From contig JANQGB010000741.1 of the NCBI GenBank assembly GCA_028277545.1, positions 1-14,227 on the forward strand: a stretch of DNA of 14,227 nt. The letters run 5' to 3'. Source of the DNA: Phycisphaerae bacterium (GTDB lineage: Bacteria; Planctomycetota; Phycisphaerae; UBA1845). The translations under genes and the position numbers were made by a program. Shown here piece after piece: positions 1-7,163 of the stretch. The notes beneath the pieces were generated by a model, which had not been told where the DNA came from, made no database searches, and saw only the letters and a program-made list of their open reading frames with translations. Position 1 is the first letter of the stretch; each line of letters starts with the position of its first letter.

Positions 1-375
1 CTCCTCGCTGGTGGCACCCAGCAGGGCAACCTCGACGTCGTGAATGGCGGTTGCGCCGTGGCAGACCACCGCCCGAATTACCCCGCGCCTGATAAGATCG
101 ATCACGACAGGCCCGCAACCCACCTTGACCACGTGGGCGCCCATGGCGAAGACCACGGGACGCCGGGCGGCCACCGCAGCAACGATCGCCCGCCCGACCG
201 CTCTAAGCTGCGACGCGCCCAGAACCTCCGGCAGCGAGGCGAGTAGCTCTCGGGCGGTCGCGCACTCGGCGGGCAGCGCCGCCATCTGGCCGAGCGACAC
301 CTTGTGGGCACGCTTCGCCACGCTATACGTTCGCAGCCTCGTACAGTCGACGGGTTGATAGTCAGGATCGGGCAT
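1..375 (-). CDS. Conserved protein, possibly deoxyhypusine-synthase-like fold (3' end outside window)
   Basis: Reading the minus strand from the ATG at 375 gives 125 codons open to the window edge, so the C-terminus is missing. The N-terminal ~70 residues are Ala/Arg-rich and unremarkable. Residues 72-125 are distinctive: RRPVVFAMGAHVVKVG, then VVIDLIRRGVI, then CHGATAIHDVEVALLGATSE. The pattern GAHxxKxGxxPxxIDLxxRG...HGAxxIHDxE resembles a family of conserved bacterial proteins that I associate with the deoxyhypusine-synthase-like NAD-binding fold. That link is from memory and tentative. The start overlaps the 3' end of lpxK by 14 bp, so this is the last visible gene of the operon and is probably translationally coupled. 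No function can be assigned; bacteria generally do not make hypusine, so a different substrate would be expected. Confidence 0.72.
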   Translation of the reverse strand, partial: MPDPDYQPVDCTRLRTYSVAKRAHKVSLGQMAALPAECATARELLASLPEVLGASQLRAVGRAIVAAVAARRPVVFAMGAHVVKVGCGPVVIDLIRRGVIRAVVCHGATAIHDVEVALLGATSEE

Positions 376-1444
376 GCTCGCGGGTGCCTCCGCTGAGGGC
401 CAGGTCGATGGCGGAAGACAGGATTCTATCGCCTTCGTCGAGAAAGTCGATGTCGATCCGCACTGCCCGTACCGGGCAAGGCCAGTCAAACGGGACTGTT
501 GTCAGTTTCACCGCATCTTTCTCGGTGGTCAGCAGCAGGGTGGCATCGTGTCGCCTGGCAGTTTCGGCAAATCGCTCGAGGTCGGCGCTAGTATAGGGGT
601 GGTGGTCCGGTCGGCGGACGTGGTCCACTACGTTGGCGCCCATGGCCCGCGCGGTCTGCTCGAAGGCGGCAGGGTTGCCGATGGCACTGAGGCACACAGT
701 TCGTTCCAGAAGGCCGGCTTCAGTTGTCGCGGTGGCGCCGTCCAGGGTCACGGTCTCCGTTGGCGAGTGCCGGCAGTCAACACGCGGCACGTCGGGGGCC
801 AGGTCGCCTATCCGGCGGTGCAGCGCCCGGCGCGCGGCTTCGTCGATCTGGTCGGCCCGGGTGATTACTATGAGGCCGGCCCGCCGCAGCGCTGCCGGCG
901 GTTCGCGCAAGAGCCCACGCGGCAACAGGTACCCGAAGCCAAAGGGACAAGTCGCGTCAATCGTGACGATGTCCAGATTGCGGGCCAGCCGGCGATGCTG
1001 GAAGGCATCGTCCAGCACGATGGCGTCCACGCGGCTCTCGGTGATCGCCCGCCTGGCCGCCGCCAGCCTGTTCGGATCGGCTATACATACCGCGCCCGCA
1101 GCGCGGCGGGAGACCAACTGCAGCTCGTCGGCCGGTTCATCCGCGGCCTTGTAGCCACGCGACAGCACCGCCACCTTGCGCCCGAGTCGCTGCAGTTTAT
1201 GGACGATGGCGATGACCAGCGGAGTCTTGCCTGTTCCGCCGGCGGTGATATTGCCGACGCTGATGACCGGCACGTCCACCGAAACGATCCCCGCACCGCT
1301 GTCGAACCGGCGGTTACGCAGCGCGATGGCGGCGGCGTAGCCAGCACTGCCAGCCCGGAGCAGTGCGCGCAGGGGCAGCGTCCAGGCGTTCTGACCGGCC
1401 ATCAACCGGCGATACAGCGCGTCTTCGCCCATGGCTTCCATCAT
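362..1444 (-). CDS. lpxK: Tetraacyldisaccharide 4'-kinase (lipid A 4'-kinase)
   Basis: LpxK phosphorylates the 4' position of the tetraacyl disaccharide to give lipid IVA, at the cytoplasmic face of the inner membrane, late in lipid A synthesis. The 360-residue length is normal. Visible family motifs are: an N-terminal amphipathic/hydrophobic stretch (residues ~21-45); the Walker A loop GNITAGGTGKTP at 64-75; SRGYKA at 95-100; LDDAFQHR at 144-151, where the family usually has LDDGFQHR; LLPRGLLREP at 173-182; DHHPYT at 280-285; and TTEKDAVK at 306-313. The start ATG overlaps the TGA of the upstream MEMO-like gene (ATGA, 1441-1444) and has no clear Shine-Dalgarno site, which suggests translational coupling. 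Its 3' end overlaps the next gene. It supports an LPS-bearing outer membrane in this organism. Met2 or Met5 could be alternative starts. Confidence 0.96.
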   Translation of the reverse strand: MMEAMGEDALYRRLMAGQNAWTLPLRALLRAGSAGYAAAIALRNRRFDSGAGIVSVDVPVISVGNITAGGTGKTPLVIAIVHKLQRLGRKVAVLSRGYKAADEPADELQLVSRRAAGAVCIADPNRLAAARRAITESRVDAIVLDDAFQHRRLARNLDIVTIDATCPFGFGYLLPRGLLREPPAALRRAGLIVITRADQIDEAARRALHRRIGDLAPDVPRVDCRHSPTETVTLDGATATTEAGLLERTVCLSAIGNPAAFEQTARAMGANVVDHVRRPDHHPYTSADLERFAETARRHDATLLLTTEKDAVKLTTVPFDWPCPVRAVRIDIDFLDEGDRILSSAIDLALSGGTREHARS

Positions 1445-2655
1445 TGCCGGAAAACGACGGCGGCGCAGGTCACGCAGTTCTGGGCCTCAGGTTCGACGGC
1501 CTGATGATACTTCAGGACCGTGGTCCTGGCATCCTGCATGACGGTCATCAGCGCGAAGAGGCACCCCGCGCTACAGACGCGGGTGGGGTTCCGATCCTCA
1601 GCCACGCAGGCCCGAAATGCGGCGGGATCTCCCTGTTCGATGCGCTGCAAAGCCAGAAAGTCCCGCTCCCGGACCTCGGTCAGGAAGTCGTCATCCAGCG
1701 GTCGCTGGTCACCGAAGAACCCGCCCACGTGGCTGAAATCTGCTCCGGCGACCACGAGCGTCGATCCGTGGTCGTCCTGGATGGCTGCCCGCAGGACCCG
1801 GGCGAAATCCGCCAGGTCGATACCCTTCCCGTCGCCCGGGGCGGTGCCTGTAGGACCGCAGGGATCCGGACAGAGGAAGGGCACAATGCGGAAGTTCTCG
1901 GCGCCGAACACGTGCTGCAGCCAACAGACCTGCAACTCCACCGAGTGTTCGGCCAGATGGTCGTACTCGTGTCGCCGCAAGTCGCCGCACTCGGTCTCCA
2001 GGCTCTCCAGGAACGCGCCGTCTGTAGAGGTCGTGCCCAGCGGAGTTGCGAAATCCTTGCCGGTGGCCACCACCGAACCGCCGCCTCCCACGCCAAAGTG
2101 GTTGGTTCCCAGAATCACCACGCGAGCCGGCGGCGCCAGGCCGGCCAGCGTGTTGTAGGCGGCACTATAACAGGGTCGCCCGCGCGGGTAGTCCAGGTGT
2201 GGAGCGATGATTCCACGCACGGATTCCGCGTCTGCACTGGCTTCCTCATCAGCAAGCATCTCTCGAAACAGCGTTTGCGCGTCGCCGTCCAGGCCCAGGG
2301 CGGAGGCGCTGCGCATGGGGCGGACCGGTTCGGCCCGGTACTGCGTCAGGAGATCCTGGTAGTGGGCTTCGAACCTGGGCCCTTCCAACAGCAGCGATTC
2401 CTCCAAACGGGTGATGAGGTCGGTCACCGTGTCCAGGGCAATTGGCTGGGCATAACGGGCCAGAAACTGCTGCTGGATACGGGCCAGCGTCGTGTTTCCG
2501 TCCAGCAGAGTCAGGATGAAGAAGGCGGGTTCGGTGAGGGTGAGCATTACCGACGACAGGCCCGATGGATCGCGCACACCGATGGCCCCCTTGTCGGCCA
2601 TGAGGAAGGGCTCGACCGGCCGGAGCCTCGGAGTCACGTCGGGATGAATGATCAT
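1441..2655 (-). CDS. MEMO/AmmeMemoRadiSam system protein B-like, with PqqD-like N-terminal domain
   Basis: This 404-residue protein has two parts. Residues ~1-95 look like a PqqD-type winged-helix or peptide-binding domain (a 'hot' segment with FFILTLLDGNTTLARIQQQF, followed by a helical tail). Residues ~148-404 match the MEMO1/AmmB family, related to class III extradiol dioxygenases. Motifs are APHLDYPRG (151-159; the family usually has PHAGY), GTNHFG (183-188), EHSVELQ (236-242), GADFSHVG (304-311) and CSAGC near 361. The histidines sit where MEMO-family metal-site histidines lie. AmmB proteins usually occur with an AMMECR1 protein and a radical SAM enzyme; neither partner is in this window, and the reaction is not established. 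It is the first visible gene of the lpxK operon and overlaps lpxK by 4 bp. The start at 2655 has only a weak TAGGG upstream. Confidence 0.88.
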   Translation of the reverse strand: MIIHPDVTPRLRPVEPFLMADKGAIGVRDPSGLSSVMLTLTEPAFFILTLLDGNTTLARIQQQFLARYAQPIALDTVTDLITRLEESLLLEGPRFEAHYQDLLTQYRAEPVRPMRSASALGLDGDAQTLFREMLADEEASADAESVRGIIAPHLDYPRGRPCYSAAYNTLAGLAPPARVVILGTNHFGVGGGGSVVATGKDFATPLGTTSTDGAFLESLETECGDLRRHEYDHLAEHSVELQVCWLQHVFGAENFRIVPFLCPDPCGPTGTAPGDGKGIDLADFARVLRAAIQDDHGSTLVVAGADFSHVGGFFGDQRPLDDDFLTEVRERDFLALQRIEQGDPAAFRACVAEDRNPTRVCSAGCLFALMTVMQDARTTVLKYHQAVEPEAQNCVTCAAVVFRQ

Positions 2656-2733
2656 GGACCCTAAACCGCCAATCCAGGTGCCTACGCCCCGTATTTACTC
2701 CAATGATACACGGTTGGCCAGGAAACCGCTGCG

Positions 2734-2763
2734 TTGACGCCGCCGGGAATTCTACGGTAGGCT
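2734..2763 (+). promoter_or_regulatory. Candidate sigma70-type promoter for the epimerase gene
   Basis: TTGACG (2734-2739) is followed after 18 bp by TAGGCT (2758-2763). The -35 box is near consensus and the -10 box is weak. Transcription would start near 2770, giving a leader of about 120 nt before the ATG at 2889. This is inferred from sequence only. Confidence 0.35.
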
Positions 2764-2888
2764 ATGCTGAACCGCGTAGAGCGTTGCCCGGGGGCTGGAT
2801 CGCCGGTCTCCGGAACACGAGCGCGGCGGTCCGCGCCCTGATTGGGCGGCGCTCGTACCGGCCAATCTCTGGACAGGGAATCGATCAC

Positions 2889-3827
2889 ATGGCGAAGTGT
2901 CTGGTCACCGGGGGAGCAGGCTTCATCGGGTCACACCTGGTTCGCGGGCTGTTGAGCCAGAAACACACCGTCCGGGTGTTCGACAACTATAGCTCCGGCA
3001 AGCGCGAGAACCTCTACGACGTTGCCTCCAAAATCGATCTTTTCGAGGGTGATCTGCGCTATCCCGAGGAGATCCTCCGGGCCTGCAAGGACATGGACAT
3101 CGTCTTTCATCTGGCGGCGATTCCCTCCGTCCCGGTCTCCATCGATAACCCGACCGACAGTCACGACGCCAACGTCTCCGGGACGTTCAACGTGCTGCAG
3201 TCGGCGGTACAGCAGAAGTGCAAGCGGGTGGTTTATGCCGGCAGCAGCAGCGCCTATGGTGATACCCGCGAATCCCCCAAGCACGAGGGCCTGCTGCCCG
3301 CGCCGCTCAGCCCCTACGCGGTGCAGAAGCTGACCGGCGAACACTACTGCCGGGCGTTCTACGAGTGCTGGGGGCTGGAGACCATCACCCTGCGCTACTT
3401 CAACGTCTTCGGCCCGCGCCAGGATCCGACCAGCGACTACGCCGCTGCCATTCCCGCCTTTGTCACCGCCATAATGGATGGCAAGTCACCCACCGTGTTC
3501 GGCGACGGCGAACAGACGCGGGACTTCACCTACATCGACAACGTGGTGCTGGGCAACCTTCTGGCCGCCAAGATGGTCAAGACGGAGGGACAAGTCGTCA
3601 ACGTGGCCTGCGGCGAGCGCATCACGGTCAACGAAGTCGTCAACACGATCGGCGAATTCCTCGGTAGGGGTGTCCGCCCGGTCTACAAACCGCCGCGCCC
3701 CGGAGACGTGAAACACTCCACCGCCGACATCCAACTGGCCAGAAAGCTGTTGGGCTACAAGCCCAAGGTCGGCTTCGCCCAGGGATTGTCCAAAGCGATA
3801 GAGTTCTACAAGACACAGACCACCTGA
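2889..3827 (+). CDS. NAD-dependent nucleotide-sugar epimerase (UDP-GlcNAc/UDP-Glc 4-epimerase-like, WbpP type)
   Basis: This is an extended short-chain dehydrogenase/reductase of 312 residues. It has the NAD-binding glycine motif GGAGFIG at 8-14, an acidic-end beta2 strand (VFDNYSSGKREN, 30-41), HLAAIPSVPVS at 74-84, SSSAYGD at 119-125 with the catalytic Ser, and YAVQK at 143-147 with the catalytic Tyr and Lys. RYFNVFGPRQDP (169-180) and GDGEQTRDFTYIDN (205-218) are typical of UDP-hexose 4-epimerases of the WbpP/GalE group. The likely role is supplying a nucleotide sugar for polysaccharide or LPS glycosylation in the cytoplasm; the exact substrate cannot be read from sequence. I chose the ATG at 2889 because the Rossmann motif begins directly after it and AGGGA lies 9 nt upstream. 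An in-frame ATG at 2703 would add 62 residues that do not fit the family. Confidence 0.93.
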   Translation: MAKCLVTGGAGFIGSHLVRGLLSQKHTVRVFDNYSSGKRENLYDVASKIDLFEGDLRYPEEILRACKDMDIVFHLAAIPSVPVSIDNPTDSHDANVSGTFNVLQSAVQQKCKRVVYAGSSSAYGDTRESPKHEGLLPAPLSPYAVQKLTGEHYCRAFYECWGLETITLRYFNVFGPRQDPTSDYAAAIPAFVTAIMDGKSPTVFGDGEQTRDFTYIDNVVLGNLLAAKMVKTEGQVVNVACGERITVNEVVNTIGEFLGRGVRPVYKPPRPGDVKHSTADIQLARKLLGYKPKVGFAQGLSKAIEFYKTQTT

Positions 3828-3850
3828 TCGAGTCCGCTAACGACAGGTGG
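3820..3850. terminator. Hairpin over convergent stop codons, possible bidirectional terminator
   Basis: CCACCTG (3820-3826) pairs with CAGGTGG (3844-3850), and after one bulged A the inner TCG (3828-3830) pairs with CGA (3841-3843). That makes a 10-bp stem with a 10-nt loop. It spans the TGA of the epimerase and the TAG of the opposing gene, which lie only a few bases apart. There is no T-tract on either side, so termination activity is uncertain. Confidence 0.4.
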
Positions 3851-4478
3851 CGCCGCGGCTGCGCGGCAGAGGGGGAACCGACGAACACCTGCGGACGAAC
3901 CACCCCCGGCCCCGGGTTCTGCGGCCCAGGTTGACGTGGCGCAAGCGAGGCAGTTTGTTGGCCGCAGCCGCCACCCCGGCGGAGCGGTCGATAAGCCGTC
4001 CGACGAACGGCCACTCGCTGCCCATGGCGGCCGCCGCGAACAGCAGCAGCAAACCGGCCACCACGAAGCCGTACGGCACCACCCATTGAGCGGCAACGTT
4101 GGCCATCTGGAAATCGTCCGGGCGGAGCGGATCGTACCGCACGCGCACCAACTGGTCCTCTGGTACGTGCGTGTAGTACACGCCCGGTCCGTTGGCCTGG
4201 CTAACCACGGACAACGCCGACTGCTTCACCACGCGGCGCCCGTGCGGAGTGTGGAAGATAATGGTCCGGTAGCACTCACTGCTGGCCGAGTCCGCCTTGT
4301 GCCAGGGTTCGATGGGGTCGTTGGGTGAGTCGAGCCGCCTGTCCAGGTGTGTGATAGTGGCTTGGGTGATCACTCCCCGATTGCGGAAGTCCATTGTCCG
4401 CCTGATTCCCAGCAGGCCCCAGACCGACAAGGCCAGGCCGAGCCCGACCATTCCGAATGATAGCCAGCGTGTGTTCAT
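3837..4478 (-). CDS. DUF3592-like membrane protein
   Basis: A 213-residue protein with a hydrophobic segment at ~7-24, a soluble middle of ~105 residues, and a second segment at ~132-152 (PYGFVVAGLLLLFAAA). This is the usual architecture of DUF3592 proteins: two membrane helices around an extracytoplasmic beta-rich domain. VRVRYDPLRPDDFQ (111-124) just before helix 2 matches the 'V.V.YDP..P..' signature of that family. The tail after ~175 is unusually basic and Arg-rich, ending RSRGATCR, and may be a poorly conserved extension. Function is unknown. The gene stands alone, converging on the epimerase. The ATG at 4478 is preceded by a GGTGAG-like sequence about 6 nt upstream. DUF3592 membership is judged by eye. 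Confidence 0.82.
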   Translation of the reverse strand: MNTRWLSFGMVGLGLALSVWGLLGIRRTMDFRNRGVITQATITHLDRRLDSPNDPIEPWHKADSASSECYRTIIFHTPHGRRVVKQSALSVVSQANGPGVYYTHVPEDQLVRVRYDPLRPDDFQMANVAAQWVVPYGFVVAGLLLLFAAAAMGSEWPFVGRLIDRSAGVAAAANKLPRLRHVNLGRRTRGRGWFVRRCSSVPPLPRSRGATCR

Positions 4479-4619
4479 AGCCGCTCACCACTCAACAAGC
4501 TGTCGTGCCTCGCCGGAACCGCCTGTCCGGCCTTGCCGCTGACAGTATACGATTCAATCGCGGCACAGCGCCGGCCATGCGAGTCGGAACGCCCTGTAAC
4601 GTGACAGGCGCGGCCCAGA

Positions 4620-4649
4620 TTGACCGCTTCTTACCGGACGGGGTATACA
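4620..4649 (+). promoter_or_regulatory. Strong candidate sigma70-type promoter for acetoacetyl-CoA synthetase
   Basis: TTGACC (4620-4625), an 18-bp spacer, then TATACA (4644-4649). Both hexamers match the consensus at 5 of 6 positions (TTGACA, TATAAT allowing the last A). It lies about 90 bp upstream of the ATG at 4739 with no other gene between. Transcription would start around 4655-4657, at the foot of the hairpin described next. Confidence 0.6.
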
Positions 4650-4654
4650 TAAGG

Positions 4655-4688
4655 CCTGCAGCTCGCCGCTCCCCGGGGCGGCTGCAGG
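4655..4688 (+). promoter_or_regulatory. 5'-leader hairpin at the predicted transcription start
   Basis: CCTGCAG (4655-4661) pairs perfectly with CTGCAGG (4682-4688). An inner stem CCGC (4666-4669) pairs with GCGG (4678-4681), separated by a 4-nt left-side bulge. The stem begins within a base or two of the predicted transcription start, so the mRNA would begin with a very stable hairpin. It may act as a 5' stabiliser of the transcript; alternatively the CTGCAG dyad may be a DNA-binding site for a regulator. No known riboswitch is recognised. Confidence 0.45.
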
Positions 4689-4738
4689 TAATGGCTTGAG
4701 GTCAGGATCACGACGCCCGACACCCGAGGATGTGAATC

Positions 4739-6688
4739 ATGGATCAACCGCTCTGGAAGCCTTCACCCGAGAGAATCGAGCAAGCCAACATGACCGCCTT
4801 CCGGCGGGCTGTCGAGAAGGAGCATGGACTGTCGCTGGACAGCTTCGCTGAACTGTATGACTGGTCCATTCGCGAACGGGCGGCGTTCTGGGAAGCCATG
4901 TGGCGCTTCGGCGGGATCGTTGCCAGCCGAGAATGGGACAACGTGGTCGAGGACGGCGACCGGATGCCTGGCGCCCGGTGGTTCACGGGGGCGCGCCTCA
5001 ACTTCGCGGAGAACCTGCTTCGTTTCCGCGACGAGCGCCCGGCGCTGGTGTTCTGGAACGAGAGCGGCCCGCAGCGGCGGATGACCTATGCCGAGCTGTT
5101 TGAACAGGTGGCTCGGACCGCCCGTGCGCTCCGCGACCTGGGTGTGCAGTCCGGCGATCGAGTGGCCGGATTCACGCCGAACATGCCGGAGGCCATCATC
5201 GCCATGTTGGCCGCCACCAGCATCGGAGCCATCTGGTCGTCCTGCTCGCCGGACTTCGGCATTAACGGAGTGATGGACCGCTTCGGCCAGATTCAGCCCA
5301 AGGTGCTCTTCGCGGCCGACGGCTATTACTACAACGAAAAGACGCACGACTCACTCCAGCGCGTCAAGGGCATTATCGAGCAGATTCCCACCATCGAACG
5401 GGCCGTGGTTGTGCCCTATGCCGCGCAGGACCCCGACCTCTCAGGCCTGGAGCGGGCGGTGCTGTACGCTGATTTTCAGGCGCCGGAAGGCGGCGATATT
5501 GATTTCGCCCAGCTACCCTTCGATCACCCGCTCTACATCATGTACTCCTCCGGGACCACCGGCATGCCCAAGTGCATCGTTCACGGCGCCGGTGGCACGC
5601 TGATCCAGCACCTCAAGGAACTCGTACTGCACACCGATCTGCGGCGCGAGGACCGCATCTTCTACTTCACCACCTGCGGATGGATGATGTGGAACTGGGT
5701 GGTCAGCAGTCTGGCCGTGGGCGCCACCGTCCTGCTCTACGACGGCTCCCCGTTCAAGCCGGACGGCAACATCTTGTTCGACATGGCCGACCAGGAGGGC
5801 ATGACTGTCTTCGGCACCAGCGCCAAGTACATTGCCAGTGTAGAGAAGGCGGGACTGGAGCCGGCCAACACGCATCGACTGGCCGCGCTGCGGGCCATGC
5901 TTTCCACGGGCTCGCCCCTGGCGCCGGAGAGTTTCGAGTTCGTGTACAACAAGATCAAGCAGGACATCTGCCTGGCGTCCATCTCCGGCGGTACGGACAT
6001 CATCTCCTGCTTTGCCCTGGGCAACCCCACGGGGCCTGTCTATCGCGGTGAGCTCCAGACCCGAGGGCTGGGGATGAAAGTCGACGTCTTCGACGACGAA
6101 GGTCGTTCTCTGCGGTCCGAGAAGGGTGAGCTGGTCTGCACTGCTCCGTTCCCATCGATGCCCATCTACTTCTGGAACGACCCTGACGGCGAGAAATATC
6201 ACGACGCCTACTTCGACGTCTACCCTAACATCTGGCAGCATGGCGACTACGTCGAGCTTACGGAGCATGACGGCCTGATCATGCACGGGCGCTCGGACAC
6301 GGTGCTCAACCCTGGCGGTGTGCGCATAGGCACCTCGGAGATTTACCGCCAGGTCGAGGCGCTGCCCGAGGTGGTCGAGAGCCTGGTGGTGGGTCAGGAC
6401 TGGGACAATGACGTCCGGGTGATCCTCTTCGTGAGGATGCGCGAGGGATTCGCTCTGGACGACTCCGCAATCGAGCGCATCAAAAAGCATATTCGGGCCA
6501 ACTGCACGCCGCGTCACGTGCCCGCCAGGATCATCGCGGTGACGGACATCCCCCGGACCATCAGCGGCAAGATTGTTGAGTTGGCGGTCCGCAACGTCAT
6601 CCACAATCTTCCGGTCAAGAACGTGGATGCCCTGGCCAATCCCGAGGCGCTGGAGCTGTTCCGGGACCTGCCTGAATTGCAGGCCTGA
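4739..6688 (+). CDS. aacS: Acetoacetyl-CoA synthetase (acetoacetate-CoA ligase)
   Basis: An ANL-superfamily enzyme of 649 residues, the usual length for acetoacetate-CoA ligases. It activates acetoacetate with ATP and CoA in the cytosol, linking ketone bodies or PHB breakdown to acetyl-CoA. The N-terminus (PLWKPSPERIEQANMTAFRR, then WFTGARLNFAENLL) is typical of this subfamily and of acetyl-CoA synthetase relatives. The P-loop-like YSSGTTGMPK is at 269-278. TTCGWMMWNW and the GRSDTVLNPGGVRIGTSEIY motif (from 517) follow. Lys611 in TISGK is the catalytic lysine that is a target of acylation control in the superfamily. The FWNDPDGEKYHDAYF segment is also characteristic. GAGGA at 4726-4730 is placed 8 nt before the ATG. 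It appears to be a single-gene unit, bounded by its own promoter and a 3' hairpin. No thiolase or hydroxybutyrate dehydrogenase lies beside it. Confidence 0.95.
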   Translation: MDQPLWKPSPERIEQANMTAFRRAVEKEHGLSLDSFAELYDWSIRERAAFWEAMWRFGGIVASREWDNVVEDGDRMPGARWFTGARLNFAENLLRFRDERPALVFWNESGPQRRMTYAELFEQVARTARALRDLGVQSGDRVAGFTPNMPEAIIAMLAATSIGAIWSSCSPDFGINGVMDRFGQIQPKVLFAADGYYYNEKTHDSLQRVKGIIEQIPTIERAVVVPYAAQDPDLSGLERAVLYADFQAPEGGDIDFAQLPFDHPLYIMYSSGTTGMPKCIVHGAGGTLIQHLKELVLHTDLRREDRIFYFTTCGWMMWNWVVSSLAVGATVLLYDGSPFKPDGNILFDMADQEGMTVFGTSAKYIASVEKAGLEPANTHRLAALRAMLSTGSPLAPESFEFVYNKIKQDICLASISGGTDIISCFALGNPTGPVYRGELQTRGLGMKVDVFDDEGRSLRSEKGELVCTAPFPSMPIYFWNDPDGEKYHDAYFDVYPNIWQHGDYVELTEHDGLIMHGRSDTVLNPGGVRIGTSEIYRQVEALPEVVESLVVGQDWDNDVRVILFVRMREGFALDDSAIERIKKHIRANCTPRHVPARIIAVTDIPRTISGKIVELAVRNVIHNLPVKNVDALANPEALELFRDLPELQA

Positions 6689-6694
6689 GCTGTT

Positions 6695-6728
6695 TGGCCC
6701 GGCCGCGCGCGGCGGCGTGTCCGGGCCA
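6695..6728 (+). terminator. GC-rich hairpin after acetoacetyl-CoA synthetase
   Basis: TGGCCCGG (6695-6702) pairs perfectly with CCGGGCCA (6721-6728). The 18-nt loop itself contains the palindrome CCGCGCGCGG (6703-6712). The stem starts 7 nt after the TGA at 6686-6688. It lacks a T-tract, so it is either a non-canonical terminator or a 3'-end stabiliser. Confidence 0.45.
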
Positions 6729-6931
6729 GGGGCGCTGCTGCCAGGGGGTAGACCGCGGACTTACCGGAGCGTAGCATATTCGCCCACCGGCGGCAGATAG
6801 CAGGGGTGCCTGCGGCTCTCTACCAGTCTGCAAATACCCGGTTACTCGGGAATTCGTTTGACGGTTACCGCGTTCTGCCGACTGGTGCCGCTGCTCACTG
6901 ATGCGCACCGCCCACGGGCCGGCGGAGCGAC

Positions 6932-7053
6932 ACGAAGGCGCGCCTGACACTTCTGCGCAAGTTCATCGCGCCTTCGTATGGCAGGCGTCCTGCCTGCGCC
7001 GTTACCGCAGCATGTGCGGGCTGGAAGCCTGCAGTACGACGGGACTTGCGCAG
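6932..7053. repeat. Intergenic inverted-repeat element with interlocking stems
   Basis: Four dyads are packed into 122 bp. ACGAAGGCGCG (6932-6942) pairs with CGCGCCTTCGT (6967-6977). CTGCGCAAGT (6953-6962) pairs with ACTTGCGCAG (7044-7053). GCAGGC (6981-6986) pairs with GCCTGC (6992-6997). GCGGGCT (7016-7022) pairs with AGCCTGC (7026-7032) if one G-U pair is allowed. The first two pairs interlock, because one arm of the second sits in the loop of the first. The 6953-7053 part has the shape of a small palindromic intergenic repeat with terminal inverted repeats. No protein is encoded. The rest of the 475-bp gap (6729-6931 and 7054-7099) shows nothing I recognise. Confidence 0.55.
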
Positions 7054-7099
7054 TGGTGCGATGTGGTTCGGCCCTGACCTCAGGCTAACACGATACGCG

Positions 7100-7120
7100 G
7101 CGACCGCGACGTGCGGTCGC
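7100..7120 (+). promoter_or_regulatory. Perfect 8-bp dyad upstream of the CxxC-repeat gene
   Basis: GCGACCGC (7100-7107) and GCGGTCGC (7113-7120) are exact reverse complements around GACGT. The centre is about 54 bp upstream of the ATG at 7164, a position suited to an operator or a leader hairpin. No clear -35/-10 pair was found around it. Confidence 0.35.
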
Positions 7121-7163
7121 GCTTACACGAGCATTCGGTCTCAACGCTATTGGAGGACGTACT

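Noticed and set aside
374..2664. Long plus-strand open frames of 376 and 433 codons (374-1504 and 1363-2664)
   Set aside because: They lie antisense to lpxK and the MEMO-like gene, which carry clear family motifs. Their translations have no domain, and long antisense frames are expected in GC-rich DNA.
5513..6604. Minus-strand open frame of 363 codons
   Set aside because: It is antisense to the motif-rich acetoacetyl-CoA synthetase; its own translation has no recognisable motif.
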